64,000 nucleotides of DNA from Sindora glabra (GCA_020226215.1 CM035231.1:52170876-52234875), one strand, 5' to 3'. Counted from the first letter of the stretch, positions 24,358 to 37,412 are shown. Translations and numbers: made by a program. The notes: generated from the sequence alone by a model not told the origin.

Positions 24358-25213
24358 TACTTACTTTATTATCTTTATCATACATATAATGGTAATGCCC
24401 ACCCTTTAGCATTTATGTAGTTTTATTTGTTTCATATTTTATTTGATTAATTTGGAGATATAATTTTAAAAGTTTAAGACCATTTTTTTGTTGTTTAGTT
24501 AATAAATTCTAAATAAGAATTTGTTATATATTCAATATCTCTATTCATTTTACATTCTAAACAAATATTCAAAAAAAATGTTTATATTTTCTTCACCTTA
24601 ATTGTTGTGCATTAAGGTAAATTTTGATAGCTTTAGTTTAAATGGTGTGACTATCTAAATTTTGTGCTTTGTTATCAAAATTATGCTTTCCAATGTTGTT
24701 TTTGCAAGTAATCATGCAATAATTTTAAGTTAATTTTGAATTTTAAATTTGATTACTTTAGGTTCAATTGATCTTAGTTTATTATTAGATTGAGTTTATG
24801 AGGAATTTAGTATGATAATTTTTCTTCTTTTGAATGGTATTATTGGTTTTATTTCTTGTTGCTTTTCAAGTTTCTTAAGTTCACATGATAACACCTAAAT
24901 TTAGTTAGGAATGATGTCCTTGAAGCTATGTTAGCTTTGAATCATAGTTCTATACTTCTATTAGTTTTTTTATGCTTTTCTCCCTATTTTAGGACAAGTT
25001 AATGTTCTTTTATTACTTATGATATTGCATAGAAAAGTATGCATTCCAACCAAGTTTTCTTTAAGGTGTATACTTTTATGTATATTTGCATGTGAACATT
25101 GGAATTGGTATTAGGAAATTATTAATAGTAATGTTTACTAACTAGTGTTTGTATATGGGTGTTACATGCTGAAGTTACTATTATAAAATGAATTGATGAA
25201 GGCCATATTTACA
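24358..25213 (+). other. Probable intron of the PIF Myb-like ORF, after the copia insertion
   Basis: T-rich sequence without coding signal, beginning at the restored GTACTTAC donor and ending ATATTTACAG at 25214. Coding similarity resumes immediately after, so this is read as an intron; no other feature is seen. Confidence 0.5.
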
Positions 25214-25690
25214 GGAAAAGCCTAAAGCATAAAAATGGAAACAAACTCCAATCTATAATTATAATAAATTATTAGATCTTTTTGATAAAGATAGAGCTAC
25301 TAATGCATATGCTAAAAGTTCAAAAGATAAAGTTAAAAGATGGAAAAAAGAAAGCATTAATTTAAATAATTGCTTTGATGTTATGTCTAACTCTAATGTT
25401 CATTAGGGCAATAATGCCATAAATTTTATAGGGAATATAGATATATTTAGTCTTGAATGTACTCCTTCAAATCAAACTTATTATTATGCTCATTTAAATT
25501 AATCTCATGGAACTTCATTATCAAAAGGTTCTAAGTGCAAAACAACAATAATTGATTTAATTGAAAAGGGATATGAAAAGGTAAACATAAGAATTAACAA
25601 TTTAACTGATGTTATGAGAGAGTAGTTGAAAAGCATATTAAAATAGCTAAAAGAAGTCTCACAATTCTTCAAAATAGTAAATCTTAACAT
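25214..25690 (+). pseudogene. Myb/SANT-like second ORF of the PIF element, 3' part
   Basis: Right after the splice acceptor the translation gives NYNKLLDLFDKDRATNAYA, the conserved loop (pattern Y-x-x-L-x-x-[LI]-[FY]-x-K-D-R-A-T-G) that follows the Myb/SANT-like domain in PIF-associated and L10-interacting proteins. A Lys-rich segment and an amphipathic C-terminal stretch follow (SKGSKCKTTIIDLIEKGYEK, then NLTDVMRE). Stops at about 25230, 25405 and 25500 show decay. This is the same ORF as 14756-15048, separated by the copia element and one intron. Confidence 0.65.
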
Positions 25691-27339
25691 TACAACGAGA
25701 CAAATGTATAGAAAGAGTTAGAAAATATAGGAGTATTACAAGAATTTCAACTCAAGTGCTATAGTTTTTTATATGATAATAAAAAGGTAAAAAAGGCAAT
25801 TTTTTGTGTTTCATTAGAAATATGCTTACAAACATTATATTAACTTATGGCTAATACAGGAAATGGTTGAACCATTAAATAATACAATGATCATAATAGG
25901 ACACACAGAGTTGATCATAGAAACTAAAATTTCAAGCCTTGATATTACTCTCATCTTACTTACTTCAATATGGTGCTAACATGAACTGATGACTTCTTTT
26001 TGATATGTTTGTTAATGTGATCAAACTTTGTTATAGTGTGAACTCATTAGTATTTGAACTATTTATATTAATCTCATCTTTCTACTTGTATTGATAGGCC
26101 ATATATTAGTTATTTTGTTACATATGTATTACTCTTCTTACTAAAATTGATTGACATGGTTATATATTTATTCATTTTTTTAATGTAAGAAACACTTGAT
26201 GGTGTGAAAAAAGCCAAGAAATTGAAGTATGGCTTTGTACATATTCACACCAAAGTAAATGATATTTTGATAATAGTGCAATAAGAGCATATAAAACAAC
26301 ATGTATATGTAAATTTTTTTACAATAAAATTTGCAAAGATCATAAACTTTTTTCTTACAAAATTCCTTTTGTTTAAGTTCACTATGTTTGCTAGTAATTT
26401 ACTAATAATAGATACTTGTTATTTAAGGATAAATGCATGCTTTATAATAAAATTTGAGTATGAACTTTGAGATATGCTTCTCCATTTTATATGTTGTTTT
26501 TCAACTTTATGTGTCTATGTTTCCATGATGGTTCATTGTTCTTCTCTAGTCAACTTGAAAAATCATTTGGTTTAGGAAAAGTGTGGTGTGGTTCATTTGT
26601 TGACCTATTTGAAAGTTCATTTTTTAGGTAATATATTATGGTAAGTTACTACTACTTGTAGAGTTATGAAAAAAAATGTCCATATACGCTTCAATTTTCT
26701 TTGGTTTTTAATTTCAAATTTTAGATGTGGATGGAGTTCAACTTCAATACACTACATCCTTTATTTTTCTATTTTTTTTCCAAACATCGCATTTTGATTC
26801 ATTTTCACAACCTCAATTTCGCTACTCCATATATTTGTAACTCATGAGTCAAATTTTATGATTTATAGTTACTGCTTCTTCCTCCTTCATCTTGTTTGTC
26901 TAACCAGTAGGTACTTTTTTTTATGGTGCACTGAAGATTATGTTAAGCAATCCGTGCTGTTCTTTTTTTTTATTTTATTTTTTTGCTGTAGTATGAGAAG
27001 GAGTTAATTGAGATACATAACGATGCAACTTTGTTCTATCTTAATTGATAACTAATCTTTTTTTAGAAATATTTAATTATTATTTTTCAAATGTAAATAA
27101 TCAAATATTTTTTTAAAAAATATTTAATTATAACTAAAAAAATTACTACTAATTAGTTATATGCAACAAATTCAATAATAAAATAAATTATTCAATGAAT
27201 TTGATGAATTAATGGTATTAATATTTCTATATTTTTATGCAATAAAGGCATTATAGTTATTTTACTTTATTAATTTTTCTTTCTTCCATATTCGTTCTTC
27301 ATCGAAACAAAAGAAAATAATTTCTTTCTCATTTTCTTT
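25691..27339. other. 3' non-coding remainder of the PIF/Harbinger element
   Basis: AT-rich, without a recognised coding region. Short fragments after 25855 may be the very end of the Myb-like ORF but are too decayed to place. Confidence 0.4.
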
Positions 27340-27450
27340 CTCTCTCATTTTCTCTCCAACCAAACACAAGAGCGAAAAATATCTTCTCTCCTCTTTTCTT
27401 TCTTCCCTCATTTCTTTCTCTTCAATTTTCTTCTATAACTAAACAAAACA

Positions 27451-27754
27451 TAAGAAATGCCTAAACTATAGTGCCCTAGTACCCTTTTTAAGGCAGTTCA
27501 CCCTAGTTGCTTTATCCAATAAAATGTTAACATTTGGTTATTGATGACTTATTGTCAATTTCATTTTTATTACTGTTATTTTTTAGGCTTGAGAGAAAGA
27601 AAGGATATTATTTTGGCTTGACTCATGAAATAAAGAGGTATATATCAGGAAGAAAAAGAAAAAAAGGATAGGTACAAGAAAGTTTTGGAAGAAGCAAGCT
27701 TAAGAAAATTTATGTAATAATAAAAAAATTGTATATTTAAAATAAAAGATTGTT
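27451..27754. other. Junction between the PIF-like element and the LARD
   Basis: Bases 27463-27510 (ACTATAGTGCCCTAGTA...GGCAGTT) resemble the right end of the inverted-repeat element at 47345-47396, so the PIF element's true end may extend to about 27510. The rest is purine-rich with no gene. Confidence 0.35.
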
Positions 27755-27759
27755 TCCCT

Positions 27760-28220
27760 TGTTAGAATTTTTATGTGGACTACCATTAATTGTAAATATT
27801 TTATTTTTTAACAAAATTAGCTAAAAAATAATCTAAAAGATTTTTATTTTCTAAAGTTCAATTTGTTAAAGTGATCTATTACTTGAACTTATAAATACTT
27901 AATTATGGACTAATATACTTAGCAACTAAAGTGTAGGCCTTTACTGTTCTTGGCCCTTAATGGGAAAGCCTTATAGGATTTTTTATTTATATTGGTTAGG
28001 TTCTTTCTCAACTCTTAATCTAATTCAAATTATTGACTTATCTCATGAAAAGCCATACACTCTAGGAGAAGGAGAAGGAGAAAATTTTCTATGTTTGTGA
28101 TATTTATCTAAATGTTATATTATCCAAGAGAATCAAATCCACCATAAAGGTACATTTTTGCATTAATTTTATTTTCACAATATCCTAAATTTTATACAAG
28201 TTTTAATTTAGATTCTTACA
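27760..28220 (+). repeat. 5' LTR of the LARD
   Basis: Direct repeat of 34521-34985. Both copies contain TATAAATA (27891 here) followed by a conserved leader, and a GGAGAAGGAGAAGG-type purine stretch near the R/U5 side. Confidence 0.88.
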
Positions 28221-28221
28221 T

Positions 28222-28234
28222 ATAGTATCAGAAC
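28222..28234 (+). promoter_or_regulatory. Degenerate primer binding site of the LARD
   Basis: ATAGTATCAGAAC starts one base after the LTR and differs by two substitutions from the standard TGGTATCAGAGC initiator-Met-tRNA match. Confidence 0.6.
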
Positions 28235-29119
28235 TTCCTTATATAAATTTAGGATCCAATTATATGTCATCATGTATACAAAATAGTTAACAATAATTAT
28301 TATCTAATTTCAATTTTGAATTATTCATAAATAGTAAATTGGCCATGATGGAAGGTTTTTTATTCATAATTTTTATTTTGACAAAGGATAACAAATTTTG
28401 CCCTCTAAATATATTTGGCAAATAGGATTTTAGATATTACATGTGTGCAAGCATGCATTAAATTTAAGTATAAATATATAAAATATTCATGAGATAATGA
28501 TCAATATTCTTTGTTTTACTTAAATTCAATTTTCATAACTCGATTGCAGTAAAAATAAATTTTAGAAAAAATGATGAAACCCTTGTGGGTTATACAATTC
28601 TCTTTTATGCTGAATGTTATATTCTCATATGATTAAAATAATACTATCTTCATATACTTTAAAATAAATAATTATTACTATTTTGAATTAATTATATAAG
28701 TAATGTATATAATTTTAAAAAAATAAAATTTAGTTAATTTGATATGAGTAACTCCCAGTTCATATGTTTATTTTATCATTTGTTTTAATCTAATTAATTA
28801 TATTAGACCGTTTGAAATTATCTTCCATTTTGATTTAATTATTTTATTAGTTTTGATATAATTAATTTTTTATGGTTACTTTTCAATAATTTCATGATTA
28901 TAAAATTATAAGAATTTGATATTGTTGTTATTATTATTTTGAAATTGATTGAATGATAAATAAATCTTACTCAAATGATTTTATAAGTTTGTTTAATTTC
29001 ATTGGATAATTTGAGAAAATCTTTCATAATTATTCTATGATAAATTTATATTTCAATTTTTTATATATGTTAAGTTCATCAATTATTACTTTTATTTTAT
29101 TATAATTACTTTATTTTAA

Positions 29120-29193
29120 TTTATAATTTTTATAGGATTTATTGTGAATAATTTATCATTAATAATCTAGAATAATTTGAATGAATAAAGTTT

Positions 29194-29257
<64 letters not shown>

Positions 29258-29603
29258 TCACATATTTTTTGTTTTGTTATTTCAATATATTACTTACTAT
29301 TGAAAATTACATCTTTTGTCATTTTTTGGTTGAGGTGAATTATGGTACCTAAGTCTAGCCATCCTTTAGTAAACTCTCCATCCAAAGCTAACTAAAAATG
29401 TTACCTAAAAAAAATTATTCATGCTTAAATGTTAGAAAGTTAAAATAAAATAAGAGGTAATATATTAGAATTATTCTTATCTTTTTATTTTTTATTAATT
29501 CATTATTTCTCATATTAGTTATAAGTTGTCTATTTTGGAAGTAATACAAAAGGTTTCTTAGCTAGCTAAGATGTGTAAGATTCAACCTTTATGATTTATA
29601 ACT

Positions 29604-29639
<36 letters not shown>

Positions 29640-32240
29640 TTCAAAATAATTATTTATTGTATCGAATGAGGTTTAAAGTTGTAAAATTTAATACAATTTA
29701 TGACTTTCATGATCAATATAAGTGCAATTTGTATAGCCCGTTCTTATGGAATGATCAAATTTTTCTTGTTATTAATTTTAAAAATTATTTGAATGATAGT
29801 TCTGGATATTTTTTATTATTATCCTGAATTTTTAGTTAGGAGATTTTTAGATTGATTTTAAATAATTATCACTAAAGTGAAATTATTTGTATTAATTTAT
29901 AAGGTTTTCATATTATTAATATTTGTAGGATTAAGTTTTAGCTGGTTATGCATTTTAATTAGAAATTAGCTTATTGAAATATTTTTTGACATATTTTATT
30001 ATTGGCAATTTATTTACCTAAAAGAGATAAATTGTCGGTATTAAATTATTATCCTAATTAATTTTAATGATATGATAATTTTTACATACTATATTCTCTA
30101 CTTAAATAAGAGAAAATGTGACAATTTTTTTGCACTCCTAAATATTTTTATTATTTATATGCCCATGAACTACTATATTATATTTTTATAATATTATGCA
30201 CAATATTTTCCTTTGCTTTATTAATTTATTTTTATTATTAAAATTATTTTAGATAATTACTATCTTAAAAAGAATTTAATTAGTAAAAATAAAAAAATTA
30301 TTTTTAGTAATTATCTATTAAGATTCTTATTTACTACTTTTGAGATTTAATACTAAGATAATTATTATATAGAGTATAAGGTAAAGAAAATATTATACCT
30401 TAAGTATCTTGCTTGATAATAATTTTTCATTAGTTTATTTGATACATTATTGATTTTTATTTCATCCTTATCATGACAAGGTAATGACATATTATAAAAA
30501 TCCTTGTTTAAAATAATTATAGTGATGTAGCATTGAGAATTAAGCAATATTTTCTTCAATTAAGTAAAATAAATTAATTAAATTTTGAGATTATGTTATG
30601 ATGCAATATAATTATAATGATTAGTATTAATGCATATTATTTAACATCCTTTAATGAACTAATCTTGTTATTATTATTTTCAATAATTTAATTTATAATT
30701 TTAGGCATAATTTTAATATTCCAATTTTTTTGAAAAACTTATAGGTTAATTTGGATAATTATTACCAAAGTGTTGATAAATCTTTAAGTTAGTAAATTAT
30801 TTCACATATTTACTACCCAAAAAAGGTAAGTGTGTGTTATAATTAGAAATGAATTTAATAAAATAATTTTTAATTATTTCATATAATGACCTATCCAAAT
30901 GAATTGTTATATGTTGTAATTAAAAATTAGTTTAGTGAAACAATTTTAATTTTGAATTTATTTTATTATTGCATATTTTATCTATCCAAATGGGATAAAT
31001 TTGTAATAATAATATATTATCTCAGTTGATTTCAATTTTAAAAATATTTTTTGTGTACTACATTCTTTATCCAAAAGAAAGAATATTGTGATATTTCTAT
31101 ACTTCTAAGTATGATTATTTTGCTTAAAACTAATATATTACATTTTAATTATTTTTTTACATAACCTCTTTTATTGTTAATATATGTTATTGAACGCATG
31201 GTATTTGTGAAATTTTTTATATCATTTTCACACATGTTGTTTATGTTTATAAATATTTTTATTTTTGCCATAGGTCTTATATGGACTAAATGAGGTGCAT
31301 TATTGAATTATATTAATATTTTTTTTGAATATTTTATTTTATTTTTTAAAAAAATGATTTATGTTTCTAAAAGAAACATATTAAAGGGATTTTGTTAATA
31401 TTAGAAATTTATCCCCATATTGATCTTGATTTAATAATTGTTTTAATTTTCAAAATAAATCTATATTTTAAACTTCATTTTTTTAATTGCACAGATTCAA
31501 GATATGTTTATGTGCAAAAGGATTAAAATTGAGGCAATTTAAGTGTAATAATATTTTAATTTTATGATCATTTATTATTTTACAAGAAAATCAATCATAT
31601 GTTATTTATGCTTAAATTCTAAATAATTTTTTATGTCATGAATCTTTTGAAAAACTTATGATTTATTGTGAATAATTATCATTAAAGTGAGATTATTCAT
31701 ATTAGTCATAAAGTCTTTAAGTTATATCATACGAAATTAATTTATGATTAGTATATGCAACTACCTGCTTATAATGGATTACTGCATATTCTGATCAAGG
31801 ATATTTTACGGAGCATATAAATATTTAGGGTTGCTTTAATTTTAAAAATATATTTTTCTAAAAGGGATATGTTTTCAATACTAAGGTATTCTCTTGGTTA
31901 TTTTCATGATTAAAAAAGTCTTTTACATACTACATTTTTTACTTAAAAAGAAGATTGTAGTAATGTACATTACTCTTATATCTATGAATTAAGAGTTACA
32001 TTTTTGCTTTCAATATTGTTTCTCTTATTTTTATAGTAAAAGTGTTACCTCTTTGATTAATCATTTTCTTTTAAGGTGTAATCAAAATATATTATTTTAC
32101 TTTAGTTATAAGGGTAGACTAGTCTAGAAAATCTATCTGCCTAAAGAAGATAATTTTTCAAATATCATGTTATCTTTTGTATAACAGAGTTAATATATTG
32201 AAAAAGAACTTAATACATTTTCTACCCAAAAAAGAATTTA
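29120..32240 (+). repeat. Diverged long tandem repeats inside the LARD
   Basis: A shared segment with GGATTnATTnTGAATAATTATCAnTAAAGTG character recurs near 29135, 29860, 30750 and 31660, spaced roughly 0.7-0.9 kb. Each is followed at similar distances by related motifs, including short stem-loops of the form ATCTATCCAAATGGGAT. The units are heavily diverged, so the array predates or accompanied element decay. Unit limits are approximate. Confidence 0.6.
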
Positions 32241-33670
32241 TAATTAGGTATTGGGAACTCTTATGTAGACTATGTTAAGGTATAAAAAAATTTTCATTTA
32301 TTTATCATATGTTGTTAAATGATTTATGCAACCAAATTTATCTCTTTTTTATTTTAAAGTGTTATTAAATAAATCAATTTTGAGAATAATATATACTATT
32401 GTGTAACTTTGGTTACATAATGATAAATTGAATTTTATATTATTTATAACATTATGGTACACTAGTAATCAAATATAATTTTTTTCCTTCCTTCTTTAGG
32501 GTAGAATTATATATAAATTTATTTAAAAAATATATTTAATAAATAAATTATTAATCAATTAGTGCAAATATTTATATTTTGAAATAGTGTACATTTTTTA
32601 GGAATCACATCAAATATTCATATCAATGGGAGTTTTATTTAATATTATGAAAATTTACTCATATCATAAAATATGATATCTATATTCAAGATCTTATTTT
32701 GATTAAAAATTATTTGATGATATTTGAAATTACTTTACTTTGTAAAAGTGCATATAAATATTAAAATTTGTTTATATAGTTTAGTTTGTGATAACTTATA
32801 TATTATTACATACATTTATTTGTCAAAAAATAAGTATACTAAAAAGATAAAAATTTCATTAAATCCTCTTTTATGTACATAATATTTAAATTTTAAAGTA
32901 ATTTTTATCAAGGATATTTTTGCTAATAGTAATGAATTTAATATATAAACTATTGTGTATTTCTTTAAGCATAGTATAAAGTTACTTACAAAATTCTTAG
33001 CATATGCATTATGAATCCCTTTTTTTCTAAATTTTTCATGAAATGCCTTTTTTTGGTCAATATTGTATATCGCTACCATGAGAATTTTTTAAATTATTTA
33101 AGTCAAATTTAAAATTTTTATTCATACTTTGTTTAAGTGATCTCTAGATATATATTTGAAAAAACTCTCTTTTTAAATTAATATTTTGTGTCAATTTTAA
33201 TATTCAATTTTAATAATCACTCAAGCTACTTGTTTGAGATACCAAAATTAATTATATAATTAATTTTTATGAATTATTAATTTATTTTATTTATATTATA
33301 TCAAGTTGGTCATTTGAGAAATTATAAATACTATTGAGATATATATGTGAAATTTAAATATTTTTTCCTTAAACTAAGGTTTTTATATCTATAAGATGTT
33401 TAAAAACTTGTTGAGATATAGATATTTAATTTTATTTTCCTATAATATGTTTAATTAATAAGAATTCTATATCATGTAAAATATTTCATCTTAGTTGATA
33501 ATTACACAAGGTGCATATATCATATATATTATTATACAATTTGCTAATTTTTATCATATTGACTGTTAATTATACCAATACATTATTATGCATTTATATA
33601 TGTAATTTATAGATTCTTTATTAATATATATATCTCCATATTATGAAATATACTAATTATTATAATTATC

Positions 33671-34145
33671 AGGACTAGCCAGTTATTAAGTCTTGAGTTT
33701 GCATACATGGTTTCTAGAAGGACTAGCCAATTATATTACAAGGACTTGCATACATGGTTTCTATGCACACCATATTGAAATAATGAAAATTGCCTTAATG
33801 AGTATCAAGTCTAGCGTATTATTTTATATGATATTTCATCAGGACTAAGATTTATTATTCATTAATTAGTTCCTGATATATATATATATATATATATATT
33901 TGTCTCTTAGTTAATACTATTTTTTAACTTTGAGGCATTCTTACAATAAATTTATCAGGACTAAAATTTGGTGTCGATCATTAATTCCTGAGTTATATAT
34001 TTGTCTTTTAGTTAATATCATTTTGAAATTTATGGACATTCTAGCTAAGAGATTTATAATGATTAAAACTCAATGTCAGTAATTAGCTCCTATGTTTAAT
34101 ATTTATTTTTTAATTAAAAATAGTTTGAGATTTTAAGATAATTAA
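33671..34145 (+). repeat. ATCAGGACTA-type subrepeats near the LARD 3' end
   Basis: Two short copies (GGACTAGCCA...CATACATGGTTTCTA) lie at about 33673-33716 and 33719-33764. Then come three units of about 90-115 bp starting near 33838, 33954 and 34057. They share TATCAGGACTAA, an ATTAATTCCTGA motif, and TTTGTCTTTTAGTTAATA; the third is the most degenerate. Confidence 0.7.
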
Positions 34146-34520
34146 ATTTATTATTGTTAAAAGATTTCTTTATCTTATTATTGAGTTCATTATAAAGAAA
34201 TTGTTAAGGACTAACTTGAAAAATAACATATTTTGTTAGATCCACTTTTGGTGCTATTTTTCTTATTATACTTTCATATTAATGACTCATATTTAAGACG
34301 TTGATAATATATGTAACTATAAAAGGTCTTGCATTGATAATAATGCAATTACAACCATGATTCAATATTATCAATTGCTCAAGTGTGATTCATGTTTCAA
34401 GTATCATCTTTTGGATGATATGTTTTCAAAATCATGGATACATATTCAAAATTTTGTGTTCAACTTAATAGTCAATTTCATATAAAATATTTTATAATTA
34501 ATGCTGTCTAAGTCAGAGAA

Positions 34521-34985
34521 TGTTAGAATTTCTATATAGGCTACCATTAATTATAAGTATTTTATTTTTTAATAAAATTAGTTGAACAATAATCTCAGAT
34601 ATTTTTATTTTCTAAAGCTCAATTTATTAAAGTGATCTATTACTTGGGCTTATAAATACCTAATTATAGATTAATGTACTTGGCGGCTAAAGTGTAAATC
34701 TTTACTATTCTTGACCCGTAATAAGAGAGCTTAATAGAATTTTATTTATATTAATTAGGTTCCCTTTTTATTCTTAACCTCATTTAAATCAATGGCTTAT
34801 CTCATTAAAAGTTGCATACTTTAGGAGAAGAAGAGGAAGAGGAAGAGGAAGATCTATACCGGTGGTATTCATTTAAATATTATTTTGTCTAAGAAAATTA
34901 AATCTACGATAAAAGTACACTTTTACATTAATTTTATTTTCATAATGTTCTAAATTCTATATAAGTTTCAATTTAAATTCTTACA
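34521..34985 (+). repeat. 3' LTR of the LARD
   Basis: Second copy of the 27760 LTR, with TATAAATA at about 34651. No strong polypurine tract precedes it (GTCAGAGAA), which may reflect decay. Confidence 0.88.
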
Positions 34986-34990
34986 TCCTT

Positions 34991-35852
34991 TACTCTTTTA
35001 AATTAAAGGAATTTACCAAAAAGAAATAAGGATCTAATAATATTTGATATGATTTGAAAGCCTTATCATTGCATTATGAATTTGATTCAAGCTCTTATAT
35101 GTATTAATTATTTTTATTATTATAAAATAAAATTTAAAAAATATATTAAATTAAAATAAATTAAATATAAGAAATATGTGTAAATTTAATATTTTGTATA
35201 TGGTAATAATTAAAATACTAGAAATAAAATATGAAATATGTCATTGTAATTCTAAAAACTAATTAATTTAAACTTTAATATCATTTAATAAAATTTAAGA
35301 TACAAAATTTTATCATGAAGTAAGTTAATAATTATTTAATAATTAAAATAATGATATTTTAATTATAAATAATAAATAATTTAACCATTATTCAAAATAA
35401 TTATTATTAAAATTTCAATTTATACAACAAGCATAAACAATTAATATTACAAAAGAAGTACTTTAGATACACTATCATTAATTTGAAACTTAAATAAGAT
35501 TACAATGTCATTTAAATTAAAATTAAAATTTTTATCTAAGAAATAATGAGAAAAAGATAATTATAAAATTTAAATCAATGATATGTATACTATTACACCC
35601 AAAGATATATTTAGAATTTTATAAATATCAATGTCTTAAAGTGCTTTTTTTAAATAAAGAAGATAAAGGAATTTTATTTAGTAAATATTTGGTTTCAAAT
35701 TTCTTTTCCTTTTTAAAGTTTTGGGGCATCAAAATGATATTGATAACTAGTATTGATTCAAGACTCATTAAAATAATTTCTATAGGGATTTTTCTTACCA
35801 AATTTAAAATAAATTTAGAAATTGTAGGTATAAATATTTATGAAATTAAATG
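34991..35852. other. AT-rich spacer between two retroelements
   Basis: Very AT-rich, low complexity, with no recognised gene. An open frame at 35578-35856 has AT-driven composition and no family resemblance. Confidence 0.5.
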
Positions 35853-35857
35853 CTAGT

Positions 35858-35992
35858 TGTTAATAAATAAAGTATATTAATCTCTTATAGGCTAAGATAT
35901 ATAAGCTATAAGCCTATATCTTCTAACCTTATATTTTATTATAAATAAACATTGCCTACTTCAATTAAGGTCATAACTATTTTCTTCTAACA
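35858..35992 (+). repeat. 5' LTR of copia-2
   Basis: TGTTAATAAATAAAG...TTCTAACA with canonical TG...CA ends. A TATAAATA box near 35941 is shared with the right copy. Confidence 0.88.
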
Positions 35993-36579
35993 TAGTATCT
36001 AGAGTCGAAACAAAATTCTAGAACCTAAACACATCTCTAAACCTATTAGATACATTTTTTCCTCTTATCCTCTTTACTTTTTCTTTTCTTTTTTTTAATG
36101 TGTGACTAGATCACAAAAAATTCAATAGTAACTTAGAGTCACATATTTGGAAGAAAAATAAGTGGACGCAAGCCTCTATAGTGTTGTTACTATGCATAAG
36201 ATTGCTGATTGCATAATGAATAGGGCAATGCATTTATTTGGAGCAATTGACAGATGATGAGTGGTCCATTTTGAGATTTGAGCAAATTGAAATAAAGATC
36301 GATAGCTAGTAAACACCATTAGGTAATGTGTGAGCAACATGTGCTCATTGTCAAACCACACATGAACAACATACACAAAGCTTCTAGCAACGTGCCTCGT
36401 CCTACTAATTTTTGAATCGCACCTAAAGAACCCTTTAGAAACGTGCCTCCTCTTGTAACCTTGTATTTTTTAATCGCACCTCCTTATGTGATTGAATCAG
36501 TAATTCAAGTATTCTAGTTGCAATATTTTGAATTTATTTAATTTTTCTATTCTTGTTATTCAATTAAATTGTTGTCATA

Positions 36580-37412
36580 ATGATGGAAACAAATAAATTA
36601 AGTTCTAATTTAGGTGAGAAAAATACATAGAATAATAATTTCAAATCCTTCTTATCTGATTTAATCCTTACTGCTGCAAAAATCACTAATAAAAAACTTG
36701 ATACTGATGGACGTAAATATTTTGCATGGAAAAAATCTATTGAGTATTTCTTTGAAGGTATTGGTAAATCTGATTACATAACTAATTATCCACTCGCTGA
36801 CAAAACAAAAACTCAATGGATTATGGAAGATCGGCGACTATTTATTCTAATAAGCAATACTTTAAAGAAAGATGTAGAAAATAATTGTGTACATTAGAAA
36901 ACTATCAAAGATTTATAGACATTCCTTGAATTTCTTTTCAAGTAAAGATAATTTAAGTTGCATTGATGACTTAAATGTAACTTTGTTTTAACAAAATGTG
37001 CAAGAAAAAATTATGCCTCATATTTATAACAAGTGGAACAATATTTATAAACAATAGGATAGTTTCCTTCCTATTACTAAAGATGTCAAAGCAATGCATA
37101 TTCAACGAAAATAGTTAACTACATTATCTTTTCTTATGAATTTATCTACTAAGCTCAATCTTATTTGCTAGTAGATTTTATCTAGCTCTGAGTAGTTAAC
37201 TCGACAGTTTATTCTTTTTCATGTTCTTCAAGCAAGCCAAGAGCTACCATCAACTTCCCCATCCACTTCTCTAGTTGACTTCTCTGCTTTAATAAGTTCT
37301 AGTACTCGAAGGGGTCGTAATAATGGTAGAGGAGATAAGGCAAAAGTTGTAATTTGCCTAACAGTGATATTTATTTTTATTACAAGGAAATGTGTCATAT
37401 AAAGAAAACTTC
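36580..37412 (+). pseudogene. Copia-2 gag remnant
   Basis: From ATG 36580 the frame reads as a plant copia gag: FLSDLILTAAKITNKKLD..KYFAWKKSIEYFFEGIGK, then DRRLFILISNTLKKDVE. It breaks at 36894 and repeatedly afterwards. A degenerate zinc knuckle (YYKEMCHIKKT) lies near 37378-37412, missing its expected first and last cysteines. Confidence 0.75.

Larger units (their letters stand above)
11228..27450 (+). mobile_element. Degenerate PIF/Harbinger DNA transposon, split by a copia insertion
   Basis: Two remnants typical of PIF/Harbinger elements lie in the same orientation: a DDE transposase (12956-14410) and a Myb/SANT-like DNA-binding ORF (14756-15048, then 25214-25690). Subtracting the 9.3-kb copia insert leaves about 6.9 kb, a plausible size for such an element. 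Candidate ends are purine-rich repeats beginning CTTGTTTGATTGCAAAG at 11229 and, inverted, ACTAAACAAAAC near 27438 and CCAACCAAACACAAGAG near 27356. They are imperfect, and no TWA target duplication was identified, so the outer boundaries are provisional. The two-gene content is much better supported than the ends. Confidence 0.6.
27760..34985 (+). mobile_element. Large non-coding LTR retroelement (LARD type), about 7.2 kb
   Basis: Direct LTRs of about 461 and 465 bp, both starting TGTTAGAATTT and ending ATTCTTACA, bracket 6.3 kb without any readable gag or pol. TCCCT (27755-27759) and TCCTT (34986-34990) are a near-perfect target duplication. TAGTATCAGAAC just after the left LTR is a degenerate initiator-Met-tRNA primer site. 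Such non-coding LTR elements (large retrotransposon derivatives) depend on proteins from autonomous relatives. The interior consists of diverged long repeats and recurring small stem-loops rather than decayed genes. Confidence 0.85.
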
